From Eubacterium_G segne (lineage in GTDB: Bacteria > Bacillota > Clostridia > Lachnospirales > Lachnospiraceae), in contig NZ_JACOOZ010000006.1 of NCBI RefSeq assembly GCF_014287775.1, positions 177,418 through 241,417 of the forward strand: a stretch of 64,000 nucleotides of DNA. The letters are read 5' to 3'. Every line of letters begins with the position of its first letter. The first letter of the stretch is position 1. The notes beneath the pieces are model-generated. The model was not told the origin of the DNA. It did no database searches and saw only the letters and a list, made by a program, of their open reading frames with translations. Below are positions 43,869 through 52,364 of the stretch, in pieces. Made by a program: the position numbers and the translations under genes.

Positions 43869-44189
43869 AAAAACTCCTTTATTAGTGTGCATGAATAAAA
43901 AATGAAAAAATAAGCAAAATATCAGTTGTTAAAACAATCAGGCTTTTGCATTAATAACAAAAACAGCCGGTGAAAATATTTTGTTTACACCTAGAAAAAT
44001 ATAACAAAAATACCAATAAAAATCTACTTTTAAGTGCAATTATGGATTTCTTGACAAAATTTTAACAAAAAACCAATAAAAACCACAAAAACACCTTGAT
44101 ATTTGTAAATGAATTATGTAAAATAAGTTTTAGGTTAATGAAGATTAACAAAAAATTTTTAAATTCTTATTTTTAGGAGGAAAAATCAA
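43869..44189 (+). promoter_or_regulatory. Long regulatory region upstream of gap
   Basis: This 320-base A/T-rich stretch has no gene. It holds TTGTTAAAACAA (43926-43937), a direct repeat of the pattern TAACAAAAA-ACCAATAAAAA (44002-44022 and 44063-44082, one base inserted in the first) and a Rex-like site (44051-44068). A promoter TTGATA-N17-TAAAAT (44096-44124) and a GTTAA-N6-TTAAC dyad (44134-44149) in the leader follow. The density of repeats suggests multi-site control of glycolysis. Confidence 0.6.
44051..44068 (+). promoter_or_regulatory. Possible Rex operator upstream of gap
   Basis: TTGACAAAATTTTAACAA fits 12 of 14 fixed positions of TTGTTAA-N4-TTAACAA. It lies about 60 bases upstream of the expected transcription start, so it is less well placed than the thl site. 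The left end is also a TTGACA, which could be a -35 box with no good -10 partner. Confidence 0.45.
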
Positions 44190-45206
44190 ATGGCAGTTAA
44201 AGTTGCAATTAACGGATTTGGACGTATCGGACGTCTTGCATTCAGACAGATGTTTGGAGCAGAAGGTTATGAAGTAGTAGCTATCAACGACTTAACAAGT
44301 CCTAAGATGTTAGCTCACTTATTAAAGTATGATTCATCACAGGGTAAATACGAAAAGGCTGATACAGTTTCAGCTACAGAAGACTCTATCATCGTTGATG
44401 GTAAGGAAATCAAGATTTACGCTGAAGCAGATGCTTCAAAATGTCCTTGGGGCGAGCTTAATGTAGACGTAGTTTTAGAGTGTACAGGTTTCTATACATC
44501 TAAGGCAAAAGCTCAGGCTCATATCGATGCAGGTGCTCGTAAGGTTGTTATTTCAGCTCCAGCTGGAAATGATCTTCCTACAATCGTTTACAATACAAAC
44601 CATACAACACTTAAGCCGGAAGATACAATTATCTCAGCAGCTTCATGTACAACAAACTGTTTAGCACCTATGGCTGATGCACTTAACAAGTACGCTCCAA
44701 TCCAGAGTGGTATCATGTTAACAATTCATGCTTACACAGGTGATCAGATGACTCTTGACGGACCACAGAGAAAAGGTGATTTAAGAAGATCAAGAGCAGC
44801 AGCAGTTAACATCGTTCCTAACTCAACAGGTGCTGCAAAGGCTATCGGATTAGTTATTCCTGAATTAAACGGAAAATTAATCGGTTCTGCACAGAGAGTT
44901 CCAGTTCCTACAGGATCAACAACAGTTCTTACAGCTGTAGTTAAGGGAAAAGACATTACTGTTGAAGGAATCAACGAAGCAATGAAGGCAGCTTCAAATG
45001 AATCTTACGGATACAATGAAGACGAAATCGTATCAAGCGATATCGTAGGAATGAGATATGGTTCATTATTCGATGCAACACAGACAATGGTATCAAAGGT
45101 TGACGATGATACTTATGAAGTACAGGTTGTTTCATGGTATGACAATGAAAACTCATACACAAGCCAGATGGTTAGAACAATTAAATACTTCTCAGAACTT
45201 GCTTAA
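44190..45206 (+). CDS. gap: Glyceraldehyde-3-phosphate dehydrogenase, type I
   Basis: Oxidises glyceraldehyde-3-phosphate with NAD and phosphate in glycolysis. The 338 residues show the NAD motif NGFGRIGRLAFR, the active Cys in SAASCTTNCLAPM (about residue 153), HAYTGDQMTLDGP and YDNENSYTSQMVRT. AGGAGG lies 10 bases before the ATG. It is the first gene of the cluster gap-pgk-tpi-gpmI-eno and uses the codon set of highly expressed genes. Confidence 0.98.
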   Translation: MAVKVAINGFGRIGRLAFRQMFGAEGYEVVAINDLTSPKMLAHLLKYDSSQGKYEKADTVSATEDSIIVDGKEIKIYAEADASKCPWGELNVDVVLECTGFYTSKAKAQAHIDAGARKVVISAPAGNDLPTIVYNTNHTTLKPEDTIISAASCTTNCLAPMADALNKYAPIQSGIMLTIHAYTGDQMTLDGPQRKGDLRRSRAAAVNIVPNSTGAAKAIGLVIPELNGKLIGSAQRVPVPTGSTTVLTAVVKGKDITVEGINEAMKAASNESYGYNEDEIVSSDIVGMRYGSLFDATQTMVSKVDDDTYEVQVVSWYDNENSYTSQMVRTIKYFSELA

Positions 45207-45254
45207 TTAATAAGTATTATAAAAGTTCTCTAATATTTAAATTAGATCCAAATG

Positions 45255-45280
45255 GGTCCGGCTTTAGGGCCGGACCTTTT
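45255..45280 (+). terminator. Hairpin with T-run between gap and pgk
   Basis: GGTCCGGC (45255-45262) pairs with GCCGGACC (45269-45276), followed by TTTTG. It probably reduces read-through into pgk or protects the gap mRNA. Confidence 0.85.
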
Positions 45281-45302
45281 GTTATATGAAAGGAGCACAA
45301 AT

Positions 45303-46508
45303 ATGCTTAATAAGAAATCAGTTGATGATATTAATGTTAAAGGATTAAGAGTTTTAGTTCGTTGTGACTTTAATGTACCTTTAAAGGAAGGTGTTATTAC
45401 AGACGAAAACCGTCTTGTTGCAGCACTTCCTACAATCAAGAAATTAATTAATGATGGTGGAAAGGTTATACTTTGCTCACATCTTGGAAAACCAAAGGGA
45501 GAGCCAAAGCCTGAATTATCTCTTGCACCTGTAGCAGTAAGACTTTCAGAATTATTAGGACAGGAAGTTAAGTTTGCAGCAGATGACAATGTAGTAGGTG
45601 AAAATGCTAAGGCAGCTGTAGCAGCTATGAAGGATGGAGACGTAGTTCTTCTTCAGAATACACGTTACAGAGCAGAAGAAACAAAGAACGGAGACGAATT
45701 CTCAAAGGAATTAGCTTCACTTTGTGATGTATTTGTAAATGATGCTTTTGGTACAGCTCATAGAGCACACTGCTCAAACGTTGGTGTTACAAAATATGTT
45801 GATACAGCAGTAGTTGGATATTTAATGCAGAAGGAAATCGATTTCCTTGGAAATGCAGTAAACAATCCTGTAAGACCTTTCGTAGCTATTCTTGGTGGCG
45901 CTAAGGTTGCTGATAAGTTAAATGTTATTAACAACTTACTTGAAAAATGCGATACACTTATTATTGGTGGTGGTATGGCATACACATTTGTTAAGGCACA
46001 GGGAGGAAACGTTGGTATTTCATTAGTTGATGATACTAAGTTAGATTACTGCCTTGATATGATTAAGAAGGCAGAAGAATTAGGAAAGAAATTATTACTT
46101 CCTATTGATACAGTTGCAGCTGACGGATTCCCTGATCCTATTGACGCAGAAATTGAAACAATGATAGTTCCAACTAATGCAATTCCTGATGACAAGGAAG
46201 GACTTGATATTGGACCTAAGACACGTGAACTTTTTGCAGATGCTGTAAAGAATGCTAAGACAGTAGTTTGGAACGGACCTATGGGCGTTTCAGAAAACCC
46301 ATGTCTTGCAGCAGGTACTGTAGCAGTAGCTCAGGCATTAGCTGACACAGATGCAACAACAATCATCGGTGGTGGTGATTCAGCAGCAGCAGTAAACAAC
46401 CTTGGATTCGGCGATAAGATGACTCACATTTCAACAGGTGGTGGAGCTTCACTTGAATTCCTTGAAGGAAAAGATTTACCAGGTGTTGTAGCAGCAAACG
46501 ACAAATAA
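45303..46508 (+). CDS. pgk: Phosphoglycerate kinase
   Basis: Makes ATP from 1,3-bisphosphoglycerate. From the ATG at 45303, behind AAAGGAG, the protein has 401 residues, near the usual 395-400. A longer frame from 45252 would begin inside the terminator. Motifs: RVLVRCDFNVPL, LCSHLGKPKGE, FVNDAFGTAHRAH, ILGGAKVADKL, VWNGPMGV and GGGDSAAAV. Confidence 0.97.
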   Translation: MLNKKSVDDINVKGLRVLVRCDFNVPLKEGVITDENRLVAALPTIKKLINDGGKVILCSHLGKPKGEPKPELSLAPVAVRLSELLGQEVKFAADDNVVGENAKAAVAAMKDGDVVLLQNTRYRAEETKNGDEFSKELASLCDVFVNDAFGTAHRAHCSNVGVTKYVDTAVVGYLMQKEIDFLGNAVNNPVRPFVAILGGAKVADKLNVINNLLEKCDTLIIGGGMAYTFVKAQGGNVGISLVDDTKLDYCLDMIKKAEELGKKLLLPIDTVAADGFPDPIDAEIETMIVPTNAIPDDKEGLDIGPKTRELFADAVKNAKTVVWNGPMGVSENPCLAAGTVAVAQALADTDATTIIGGGDSAAAVNNLGFGDKMTHISTGGGASLEFLEGKDLPGVVAANDK

Positions 46509-46532
46509 CGCTAAGGCAAATGAGTCCATTTA

Positions 46533-46640
46533 CACAAAAATAAATCAAGAACAATGAATGCTTGCATTCATTTGTTCATAGATTTATTTTTGTGAAGCTG
46601 GCGAATGCCAGCGTGCTTATTGACGTGGAACGTCAATAAG
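46533..46640 (+). repeat. Three-hairpin module, copy 1 (pgk-tpi gap)
   Basis: Hairpin A (46533-46594) has a 14-bp base stem CACAAAAATAAATC, an inner stem and the apex word TGCTTGCA. Hairpin B (46597-46612) is GCTGGC-GAAT-GCCAGC. Hairpin C (46616-46640) is CTTATTGACG-TGGAA-CGTCAATAAG, a perfect 10-bp stem. The spacers are 2 and 3 bases. The same order, apex word and CTTATTGA/TCAATAAG arms recur at 62466-62620. A repeated element or a structured RNA is possible. Confidence 0.7.
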
Positions 46641-46678
46641 GAATGGAAAAAGTGTTAACATATAAAGGAGACATAAAC

Positions 46679-47428
46679 ATGAGAAAGAAGATTATTGCAG
46701 GCAACTGGAAAATGAACAAAACTCCTAGCGAGGCAGTTGCATTAATAAATGAATTAAAGCCATTAGTAGCAAATGACGAAGTAGACGTAGTATTTTGCGT
46801 ACCTGCTATTGATTTAGTTCCTGCCATTGAAGCAGCAAAGGATACTAACATCAGCATTGGTGCAGAAAATATGTACTTTGAAGAAAGTGGAGCATATACA
46901 GGAGAAATCGCTCCTAACATGCTTACAGATATTGGAGTAAAATACGTTATTATCGGACATTCAGAAAGAAGAGAATACTTTGCTGAAACAGATGAAACAG
47001 TTAATAAGAAAGTTCTTAAGGCATTTGAACATGGTATTACACCAATCATTTGTTGTGGAGAATCTCTTACACAGAGAGAACAGGGAATTACAATTGACTG
47101 GATTCGTCAGCAGATTAAGATTGCTTTCTTAAATGTAACAGCAGATCAGGCTAAGACAGCAGTTATCGCTTATGAGCCAATCTGGGCTATTGGAACAGGT
47201 AAGACAGCAACATCTGACCAGGCTGAAGAAGTATGTGCAGCAATCAGAGAATGCATTAAGGAAGTTTATGATGAAGCTACAGCTGAAGCAATCAGAATTC
47301 AGTATGGCGGATCAATGAATGCCGGAAATGCAGCTGAGTTATTAGCTAAACCTGACATTGACGGTGGTTTAGTAGGCGGTGCAAGCCTTAAGCCGGATTT
47401 TGGAAAGATTGTAAACTATAACAAATAA
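46679..47428 (+). CDS. tpiA: Triosephosphate isomerase
   Basis: Interconverts dihydroxyacetone phosphate and glyceraldehyde-3-phosphate. The start at 46679 follows AAAGGAG and gives 249 residues, the family length; the ATG at 46643 would add an unrelated leader. Motifs: GNWKMNKT with the active Lys, IIGHSERR with the His, and AYEPIWAIGTGKTA with the catalytic Glu. Confidence 0.97.
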   Translation: MRKKIIAGNWKMNKTPSEAVALINELKPLVANDEVDVVFCVPAIDLVPAIEAAKDTNISIGAENMYFEESGAYTGEIAPNMLTDIGVKYVIIGHSERREYFAETDETVNKKVLKAFEHGITPIICCGESLTQREQGITIDWIRQQIKIAFLNVTADQAKTAVIAYEPIWAIGTGKTATSDQAEEVCAAIRECIKEVYDEATAEAIRIQYGGSMNAGNAAELLAKPDIDGGLVGGASLKPDFGKIVNYNK

Positions 47429-47444
47429 TAAATTGTCTAAACAT

Positions 47445-47474
47445 ACAGGACGCCGGATGTAACCGGCGTTCTGT
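47445..47474 (+). terminator. Hairpin between tpiA and gpmI
   Basis: ACAGGACGCCGG (47445-47456) pairs with 47463-47474 over 12 bp with one wobble. Only a short T stretch follows, so it may act as an attenuator or mRNA stabiliser. Confidence 0.65.
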
Positions 47475-47506
47475 TATGGGTTTATAGAGAATAAAGGAGA
47501 AATAGA

Positions 47507-49051
47507 ATGAGCAAGAAACCTACGGTATTGATGATATTAGACGGTTACGGTTTAAATGATAAAGTAGAAGGAAATGCTGTTTTACAGGCAAATACACCTA
47601 ATATGGATAAGCTTATGGCTGAGTATCCATACGTTAAAGGTTATGCCAGTGGTTTAGCAGTAGGTCTTCCTGATGGACAGATGGGTAACTCAGAGGTTGG
47701 ACATCTTAACATGGGTGCAGGACGTATTGTTTACCAGGAACTTACAAGAATCACAAAAGAAATTGAAGACGGAACATTCTTTGAAAATGAAGAGCTTGTA
47801 AAGGCAATGGAAAATGCCAAGAATAACAACAGTGCACTTCATATTTTCGGATTATTGTCAGACGGTGGTGTGCATAGTCATAACACACATATTTATGGCA
47901 CAATTGAAATGGCAAAGAAATTCGGATTAGACAAGGTATATGTTCATGCATTCTTAGACGGAAGAGATACACCTCCATCATCAGCTGCTGAATATATGGA
48001 ACAGTTAGTTGAAAAGATGAAGGAAATCGGTGTTGGTGAAGTAGCTACCGTTTCAGGACGTTATTATGCAATGGACAGAGATAACAACTGGGATAGAGAA
48101 GAAAAGGCATATGTGGCAATGACAAAGGGTGAAGGGGTACAGGAAACTGACCCGGTTGCAGCTATAAAGGATTCTTATGCAAAGGATGTAACAGATGAAT
48201 TTATGCTTCCAACAGTTATTACTAAAGACGGACAGCCTGTAGCAACTATTAAAGACGGTGACTCGGTGGTATTTTGCAACTTTAGACCTGATAGAGCACG
48301 TCAGATTACAAGAGCTTTCTGCGCAGATGACTTTACAGGATTTAACAGAGAAAAGAAGCTTGATTTAGTATTTGTATGCTTTACAGAATACGATGTTACT
48401 ATTCCAAATAAGTTAATTGCATTTAAGAAGGTAGAAGTAACAAACACATTTGGTGAATTCCTCGCAGCTAATGGATTAAAACAGGCAAGAATAGCTGAAA
48501 CAGAAAAATATGCCCATGTAACATTCTTCTTTAACGGTGGTGTGGAAGAACCAAACGAAGGAGAGGACAGAATATTAGTTGAATCTCCTAAGTATGTTCC
48601 AACATACGACAAGAAGCCTAGAATGAGCGCATATACAGTTTGTGATGAAGTTTGTAAGGCGATTACAGGTGGAAAATACGATGTGATTATAACAAACTTT
48701 GCTAACCCTGACATGGTAGGTCATACAGGAGTTATGGAAGCTGCGGTTAAGGCAATAGAAGTTATTGATGAGTGTGTTGGTGAAGTGGTTGAATTTATCA
48801 AAGAAGTTGACGGACAGTTATTTATCTGCGCAGACCATGGTAATGCAGAGCAGTTAATTGACTACGAAACAGGAGAACCATATACAGCACATACAACTAA
48901 TCCTGTACCATTTATTTTGGTTAATGCAGATCCTAAATACACATTAAGAGAAAATGGTGTGTTAGCTGATATTGTTCCTACATTAATTGAACTTATGGGA
49001 ATGAAACAGCCAAAGGAAATGACAGGAAAATCACTTTTAATTGAAAAATAA
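47507..49051 (+). CDS. gpmI: Phosphoglycerate mutase, cofactor-independent
   Basis: Converts 3- to 2-phosphoglycerate with two Mn ions and a phosphoserine. The 514 residues are standard. Visible are MILDGYGL with a metal Asp, the catalytic Ser in GQMGNSEVGHLNMGAGR, FLDGRDTPPSSA, CNFRPDRARQ and ICADHGNAEQ. It is part of the glycolytic cluster, with GGAG before the start. Confidence 0.97.
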   Translation: MSKKPTVLMILDGYGLNDKVEGNAVLQANTPNMDKLMAEYPYVKGYASGLAVGLPDGQMGNSEVGHLNMGAGRIVYQELTRITKEIEDGTFFENEELVKAMENAKNNNSALHIFGLLSDGGVHSHNTHIYGTIEMAKKFGLDKVYVHAFLDGRDTPPSSAAEYMEQLVEKMKEIGVGEVATVSGRYYAMDRDNNWDREEKAYVAMTKGEGVQETDPVAAIKDSYAKDVTDEFMLPTVITKDGQPVATIKDGDSVVFCNFRPDRARQITRAFCADDFTGFNREKKLDLVFVCFTEYDVTIPNKLIAFKKVEVTNTFGEFLAANGLKQARIAETEKYAHVTFFFNGGVEEPNEGEDRILVESPKYVPTYDKKPRMSAYTVCDEVCKAITGGKYDVIITNFANPDMVGHTGVMEAAVKAIEVIDECVGEVVEFIKEVDGQLFICADHGNAEQLIDYETGEPYTAHTTNPVPFILVNADPKYTLRENGVLADIVPTLIELMGMKQPKEMTGKSLLIEK

Positions 49052-49070
49052 TTAAATTATATATGATTTG

Positions 49071-49104
49071 AGGCGTGACAGTTTATAAAATTGCCACGCC
49101 TTTA
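49071..49104 (+). terminator. Hairpin after gpmI
   Basis: AGGCGTG (49071-49077) pairs with CACGCCT (49095-49101), followed by TTAATATT. It is a moderate terminator candidate. Confidence 0.6.
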
Positions 49105-49121
49105 ATATTAAAAGGAATGCA

Positions 49122-50432
49122 ATGAAAAAAAGAAAAAAAGCAAAAATGAATTATACCCGGTATCGTTCCAGGTATATAAGAAGGAAAAAATTAAACACAA
49201 AAAGAGTTGCTATATGCATATTAAGTATATGCCTTGTAATAACAGCAGCTGTAACAGCCGGTATTGCAGGGAAAAAGAAAAATAATAATGTAAAAGAGGC
49301 AATGGCTACTCCTGCATACACAAAAAATGAAACTACAGATAATAAGGAAAAAGAAACCACAAAAAAAGTAAAGGCAGAAAAGACAGATGTTACCCTTATT
49401 GCGGTTGGAGACGATTTGGTAAGTGATTCGGTTTTATATACAGCTAAAAGAAGCGATGGAACCTATGATTTTTCAAGTGTGTATGAAAAAATGAAGCCGG
49501 ATTTTAAAAAAGCAGACATAGCTATTATAAATCAGGAAACAATACTTGGTGGAGACAAGTTTGAATATAAAGGTTATCCATGCTTTAACACCCCTGACAG
49601 CATGGGAAAAGCCATTATGGATGCAGGGTTTAACATTGTGCAGCAGGCATCAAATCATTCCTATGATACGGGAGTAGAAGGAATAGAACATTGTATTAAA
49701 TATTGGAAAAAACATAAAAAGAAAGTTCTTATGGTGGGACTTAATGAAAATGAAGAAGAATACAATACCATTCCCATATTTAAGTGTAAGGGTATAAAGT
49801 TTGCCATTCTTAATTATACATATGGCTTAAATGGCTTTAAATTGCCTGAGGATAAAGGATATCTTGTAAATCTTTTAGATGATGCCCACTGGGATAAGGT
49901 AAAGTCAGATATAGAAAAAGCTGAACAGATAGCAGACTTTACCATTGTACTTCCCCATTGGGGGCAGGAATATGTTCAGCCGGACCCAATACCGGAGCAG
50001 GAAAAGTGGGCGAAGATGATGGTTGAAGCAGGAGCAGATTTAATAATAGGAACCCATCCTCATGTAGTTGAAAAAATTCAATGGATTAAATCTGATAACG
50101 GAAATTCGGCATTATGCTATTATTCCCTTGGAAATTACACCTCCGGACAGGAAAACTGGAAAACGCTGTTAGGAGGAATGGCAAAGCTAACCATTAGAAA
50201 AGATGAGAAAGGTATACGAATATTAAAAAAGAAGGCAGGAGTCGTTCCTACAGTTAATCACTATGTGTGGGGGAAGTCTCAGGGAGTGATAAGACAGCAA
50301 TATACATATAGACTGTCTGAATATTCACAGGACATGTTGCAGGGACACAGTATACAGTGGTCAAATCCTGTGACATACACGGATTTAACAAAACTTTCCC
50401 AGGAAGTTTTTGGAGACTGGGTGATAGAATAA
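49122..50432 (+). CDS. CapA family metallophosphatase-like surface protein
   Basis: 436 residues. A basic N-terminus and one helix (VAICILSICLVITAAVTAGIAG) anchor it to the membrane, followed by a charged linker and a CapA/PgsA domain from about residue 85. Motifs are VTLIAVGDDLVSD, ADIAIINQETILGG, ASNHSYDTG, LPHWGQEY and IIGTHPHVVEKI, the metal-binding set of the calcineurin-like fold. CapA relatives act in poly-gamma-glutamate or other surface polymers. No capBC genes are beside it. It interrupts the usual gpmI-eno neighbourhood. Confidence 0.88.
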   Translation: MKKRKKAKMNYTRYRSRYIRRKKLNTKRVAICILSICLVITAAVTAGIAGKKKNNNVKEAMATPAYTKNETTDNKEKETTKKVKAEKTDVTLIAVGDDLVSDSVLYTAKRSDGTYDFSSVYEKMKPDFKKADIAIINQETILGGDKFEYKGYPCFNTPDSMGKAIMDAGFNIVQQASNHSYDTGVEGIEHCIKYWKKHKKKVLMVGLNENEEEYNTIPIFKCKGIKFAILNYTYGLNGFKLPEDKGYLVNLLDDAHWDKVKSDIEKAEQIADFTIVLPHWGQEYVQPDPIPEQEKWAKMMVEAGADLIIGTHPHVVEKIQWIKSDNGNSALCYYSLGNYTSGQENWKTLLGGMAKLTIRKDEKGIRILKKKAGVVPTVNHYVWGKSQGVIRQQYTYRLSEYSQDMLQGHSIQWSNPVTYTDLTKLSQEVFGDWVIE

Positions 50433-50450
50433 AAAAAATAATAAATTGGA

Positions 50451-50513
50451 TAAAAACCTCTCATATGTACAAAATAATTACTGGTAATTATTTAACGCAA
50501 TGGGAGGTTTTTA
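50451..50513 (+). promoter_or_regulatory. Leader structure that buries the eno ribosome binding site
   Basis: TAAAAACCTC (50451-50460) is the exact complement of GAGGTTTTTA (50504-50513), which contains the eno Shine-Dalgarno and the A of its ATG. Inside the loop, AAATAATTAC and GTAATTATTT (50472-50481, 50484-50493) form a second perfect 10-bp stem. The outer stem plus T-run also looks like a terminator for capA. Confidence 0.65.
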
Positions 50514-51784
50514 TGTATAAATATTTGAAAATAGTAAATGTAAAGGGCAGGGAAGTCATGGATTCAAGGGGAAATCCTACAGTGGAAGCGGAAGTTACCG
50601 TAAAGGCTTTGGGAATGCCGGGAGAAATATATACAGGATGTGCCATTGTTCCATCAGGAGCATCTACAGGTATATTTGAGGCGGTGGAATTAAGAGATGG
50701 AGAAAAAAGGTATGGTGGAAAAGGTGTATTAAAAGCAGTAAAAAACATTAATGAGGAAATATATCCTGCTTTAGAAGGAGAAAATGCCTTAAATCAAAAT
50801 AAAATAGACCATATTATAATGAATCTGGACAAATCTGAAAATAAGGGAGAATTAGGGGCTAATGCAATACTTGCAGTATCAATGGCAAATGCGAAGGCCT
50901 GTGCTTTAGCTTTAAATATTCCTGAATATAAATATGTGGGAGGAATAAGTGCCAAAACTCTGCCGGTTCCAATGATGAACATATTAAATGGTGGTGCCCA
51001 CGCATCAAATAATATTGATGTACAGGAATTTATGATTTTGCCTGTTGGAGCTGACAGTTTCAGGGAAGGGCTTAGATGGTGTGCAGAAGTTTATGACAGT
51101 CTGAAAAAAATACTGAAATCCAAGGGATTATCAGTGGCAGTAGGAGATGAAGGAGGATTTGCCCCTGATTTGTCAGGGGAAGAAGAAGCCCTTGATATTA
51201 TTGTAAAAGCTATAGAAAATGCAGGATACAAGGCTAATGAAGATTTTAAAATATCCCTTGATGTGGCAGCTTCCGAGTGGAAAACAAATCAGGTGGGAGA
51301 GTATCTTATGCCAAAGAAAAACAAGCAGATGAATACAGATGAATTAATAGAAATGTGGGAAGAAATTTCAGATAAGTATCCTATTTTTTCCATTGAAGAT
51401 CCCTTAGATGAGGAAGACTGGAAAGGCTGGGAGAAAATCACGGAAAAATTAGGAGATAAAATCCGTTTAGTTGGAGATGATTTGTTTGTTACTAATGTTA
51501 AAAGACTTAAAAGGGGATTAAAAAATAAATGTGCCAATGCAATATTAATTAAACCAAATCAGATAGGAACAGTAACGGAAACCTTAAATGCAGTAAAGAT
51601 GGCTCAAAATATGGGATATATTGCCATTATGTCCCATCGTTCCGGGGAAAGTGAAGATACAACAATAGCTGATTTGGCAGTAGGATTAAATACAGGGTAT
51701 ATAAAAACCGGAGCACCTTGCAGGGGAGAGAGGACGGCTAAATATAACAGGTTATTAAGAATTGAAGAGCAGATGGGTATTTAG
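50513..51784 (+). CDS. eno: Enolase
   Basis: Dehydrates 2-phosphoglycerate to phosphoenolpyruvate. The start at 50513, right after GGGAGG, gives 423 residues, the usual size; a longer frame would run back into capA. Motifs: MDSRGNPTVE, PSGASTG, NGGAHASNN, GDEGGFAPDL, SIEDPLDEEDW, LVGDDLFVTN, LIKPNQIGT and SHRSGESEDT with the catalytic Lys and metal ligands in place. Its ribosome site can be masked by the preceding hairpin. Confidence 0.97.
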   Translation: MYKYLKIVNVKGREVMDSRGNPTVEAEVTVKALGMPGEIYTGCAIVPSGASTGIFEAVELRDGEKRYGGKGVLKAVKNINEEIYPALEGENALNQNKIDHIIMNLDKSENKGELGANAILAVSMANAKACALALNIPEYKYVGGISAKTLPVPMMNILNGGAHASNNIDVQEFMILPVGADSFREGLRWCAEVYDSLKKILKSKGLSVAVGDEGGFAPDLSGEEEALDIIVKAIENAGYKANEDFKISLDVAASEWKTNQVGEYLMPKKNKQMNTDELIEMWEEISDKYPIFSIEDPLDEEDWKGWEKITEKLGDKIRLVGDDLFVTNVKRLKRGLKNKCANAILIKPNQIGTVTETLNAVKMAQNMGYIAIMSHRSGESEDTTIADLAVGLNTGYIKTGAPCRGERTAKYNRLLRIEEQMGI

Positions 51785-51813
51785 AAAAATATATCAATTG
51801 TCCGCTGAGAAGG

Positions 51814-51839
51814 CAACTCCTGGAAACAGGAGTTGTTTT
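51814..51839 (+). terminator. Intrinsic terminator after eno
   Basis: CAACTCCTG-GAAA-CAGGAGTTG is a perfect 9-bp stem with a stable tetraloop, followed by TTTT. Confidence 0.92.
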
Positions 51840-51939
51840 ACAGATTTTGTCCTTGGGCATTTTCAGGAGCTAATTTCTCATTTGCGATATATTCGTAAAT
51901 GTTGTCCAATTCATGGATTGATCCTTCCACAATTTATAC

Positions 51940-51968
51940 TTGATTTTAGTACCTTAATATGTTAAGAT
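51940..51968 (+). promoter_or_regulatory. Promoter of secG-rnr-smpB
   Basis: TTGATT (51940-51945) and TAAGAT (51963-51968) are 17 bp apart. The roughly 100 bases between the eno terminator and this promoter show nothing else I can name. Confidence 0.5.
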
Positions 51969-52042
51969 AATCAATGTTTGATACGAATTAGAGGGGAAGC
52001 GTGTGGTGTTTTCCATAAAGAAATATAGAGGAGGTGTGGACA

Positions 52043-52288
52043 TTGACATTATTAAGAGTATTAACAGTAGTGTTTATGATAATTTGTTTAATTATAACAG
52101 TAGTTATCTTACTTCAGGAAGGAAAGCAGGCAGGTCTTACAGGAGCTATTAGTGGCGCTGCTGAATCATATTGGGGAAAGAACAAAGGACGTTCAATGGA
52201 AGGTAAGCTTGAAAAAGCTACTAAGGTTTGCGTAGTTTTATTCTTTGTAATTTCTATAATTCTTAATATGGGATTTATCAATTATTAA
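52043..52288 (+). CDS. secG: Protein translocase subunit SecG
   Basis: A small accessory subunit of the SecYEG channel. I choose the TTG at 52043, eight bases after AGAGGAGG, giving 81 residues; a GTG at 52034 would overlap the ribosome site. Two helices (LTVVFMIICLIITVVILLQ and VCVVLFFVISIILNMGF) flank the family motif QEGKQAGLTGAISG. The order secG-rnr-smpB is conserved in Firmicutes. Confidence 0.94.
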   Translation: MTLLRVLTVVFMIICLIITVVILLQEGKQAGLTGAISGAAESYWGKNKGRSMEGKLEKATKVCVVLFFVISIILNMGFINY

Positions 52289-52314
52289 GATTAATTAAAA
52301 ATGACTGACTGATG

Positions 52315-52340
52315 AAGGTGTAGATTTCTACACCTTTTTT
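52315..52340 (+). terminator. Terminator/attenuator between secG and rnr
   Basis: AAGGTGTAG pairs with CTACACCTT around a 4-base loop and is followed by a T-run to 52340. Confidence 0.8.
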
Positions 52341-52364
52341 CTATATATTGAGAAAGGATATTGA

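Noticed and set aside
44041..44075. TTGACA at 44051 as the main -35 box of gap
   Set aside because: No acceptable -10 box lies 16-18 bp downstream; TTGATA-N17-TAAAAT at 44096-44124 is the better promoter.
45252..45302. Longer N-terminus for pgk starting inside the hairpin
   Set aside because: The extra 17 residues are not pgk-like, they translate a terminator stem, and AAAGGAG points to the ATG at 45303.
50357..50512. Extended start for enolase
   Set aside because: It would translate the end of capA in another frame and the hairpin leader. The family N-terminus and GGGAGG fit the ATG at 50513.
51762..51965. Short frame running from the end of eno through its terminator
   Set aside because: It crosses a strong terminator and its start lies within eno. 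It is not a credible gene.
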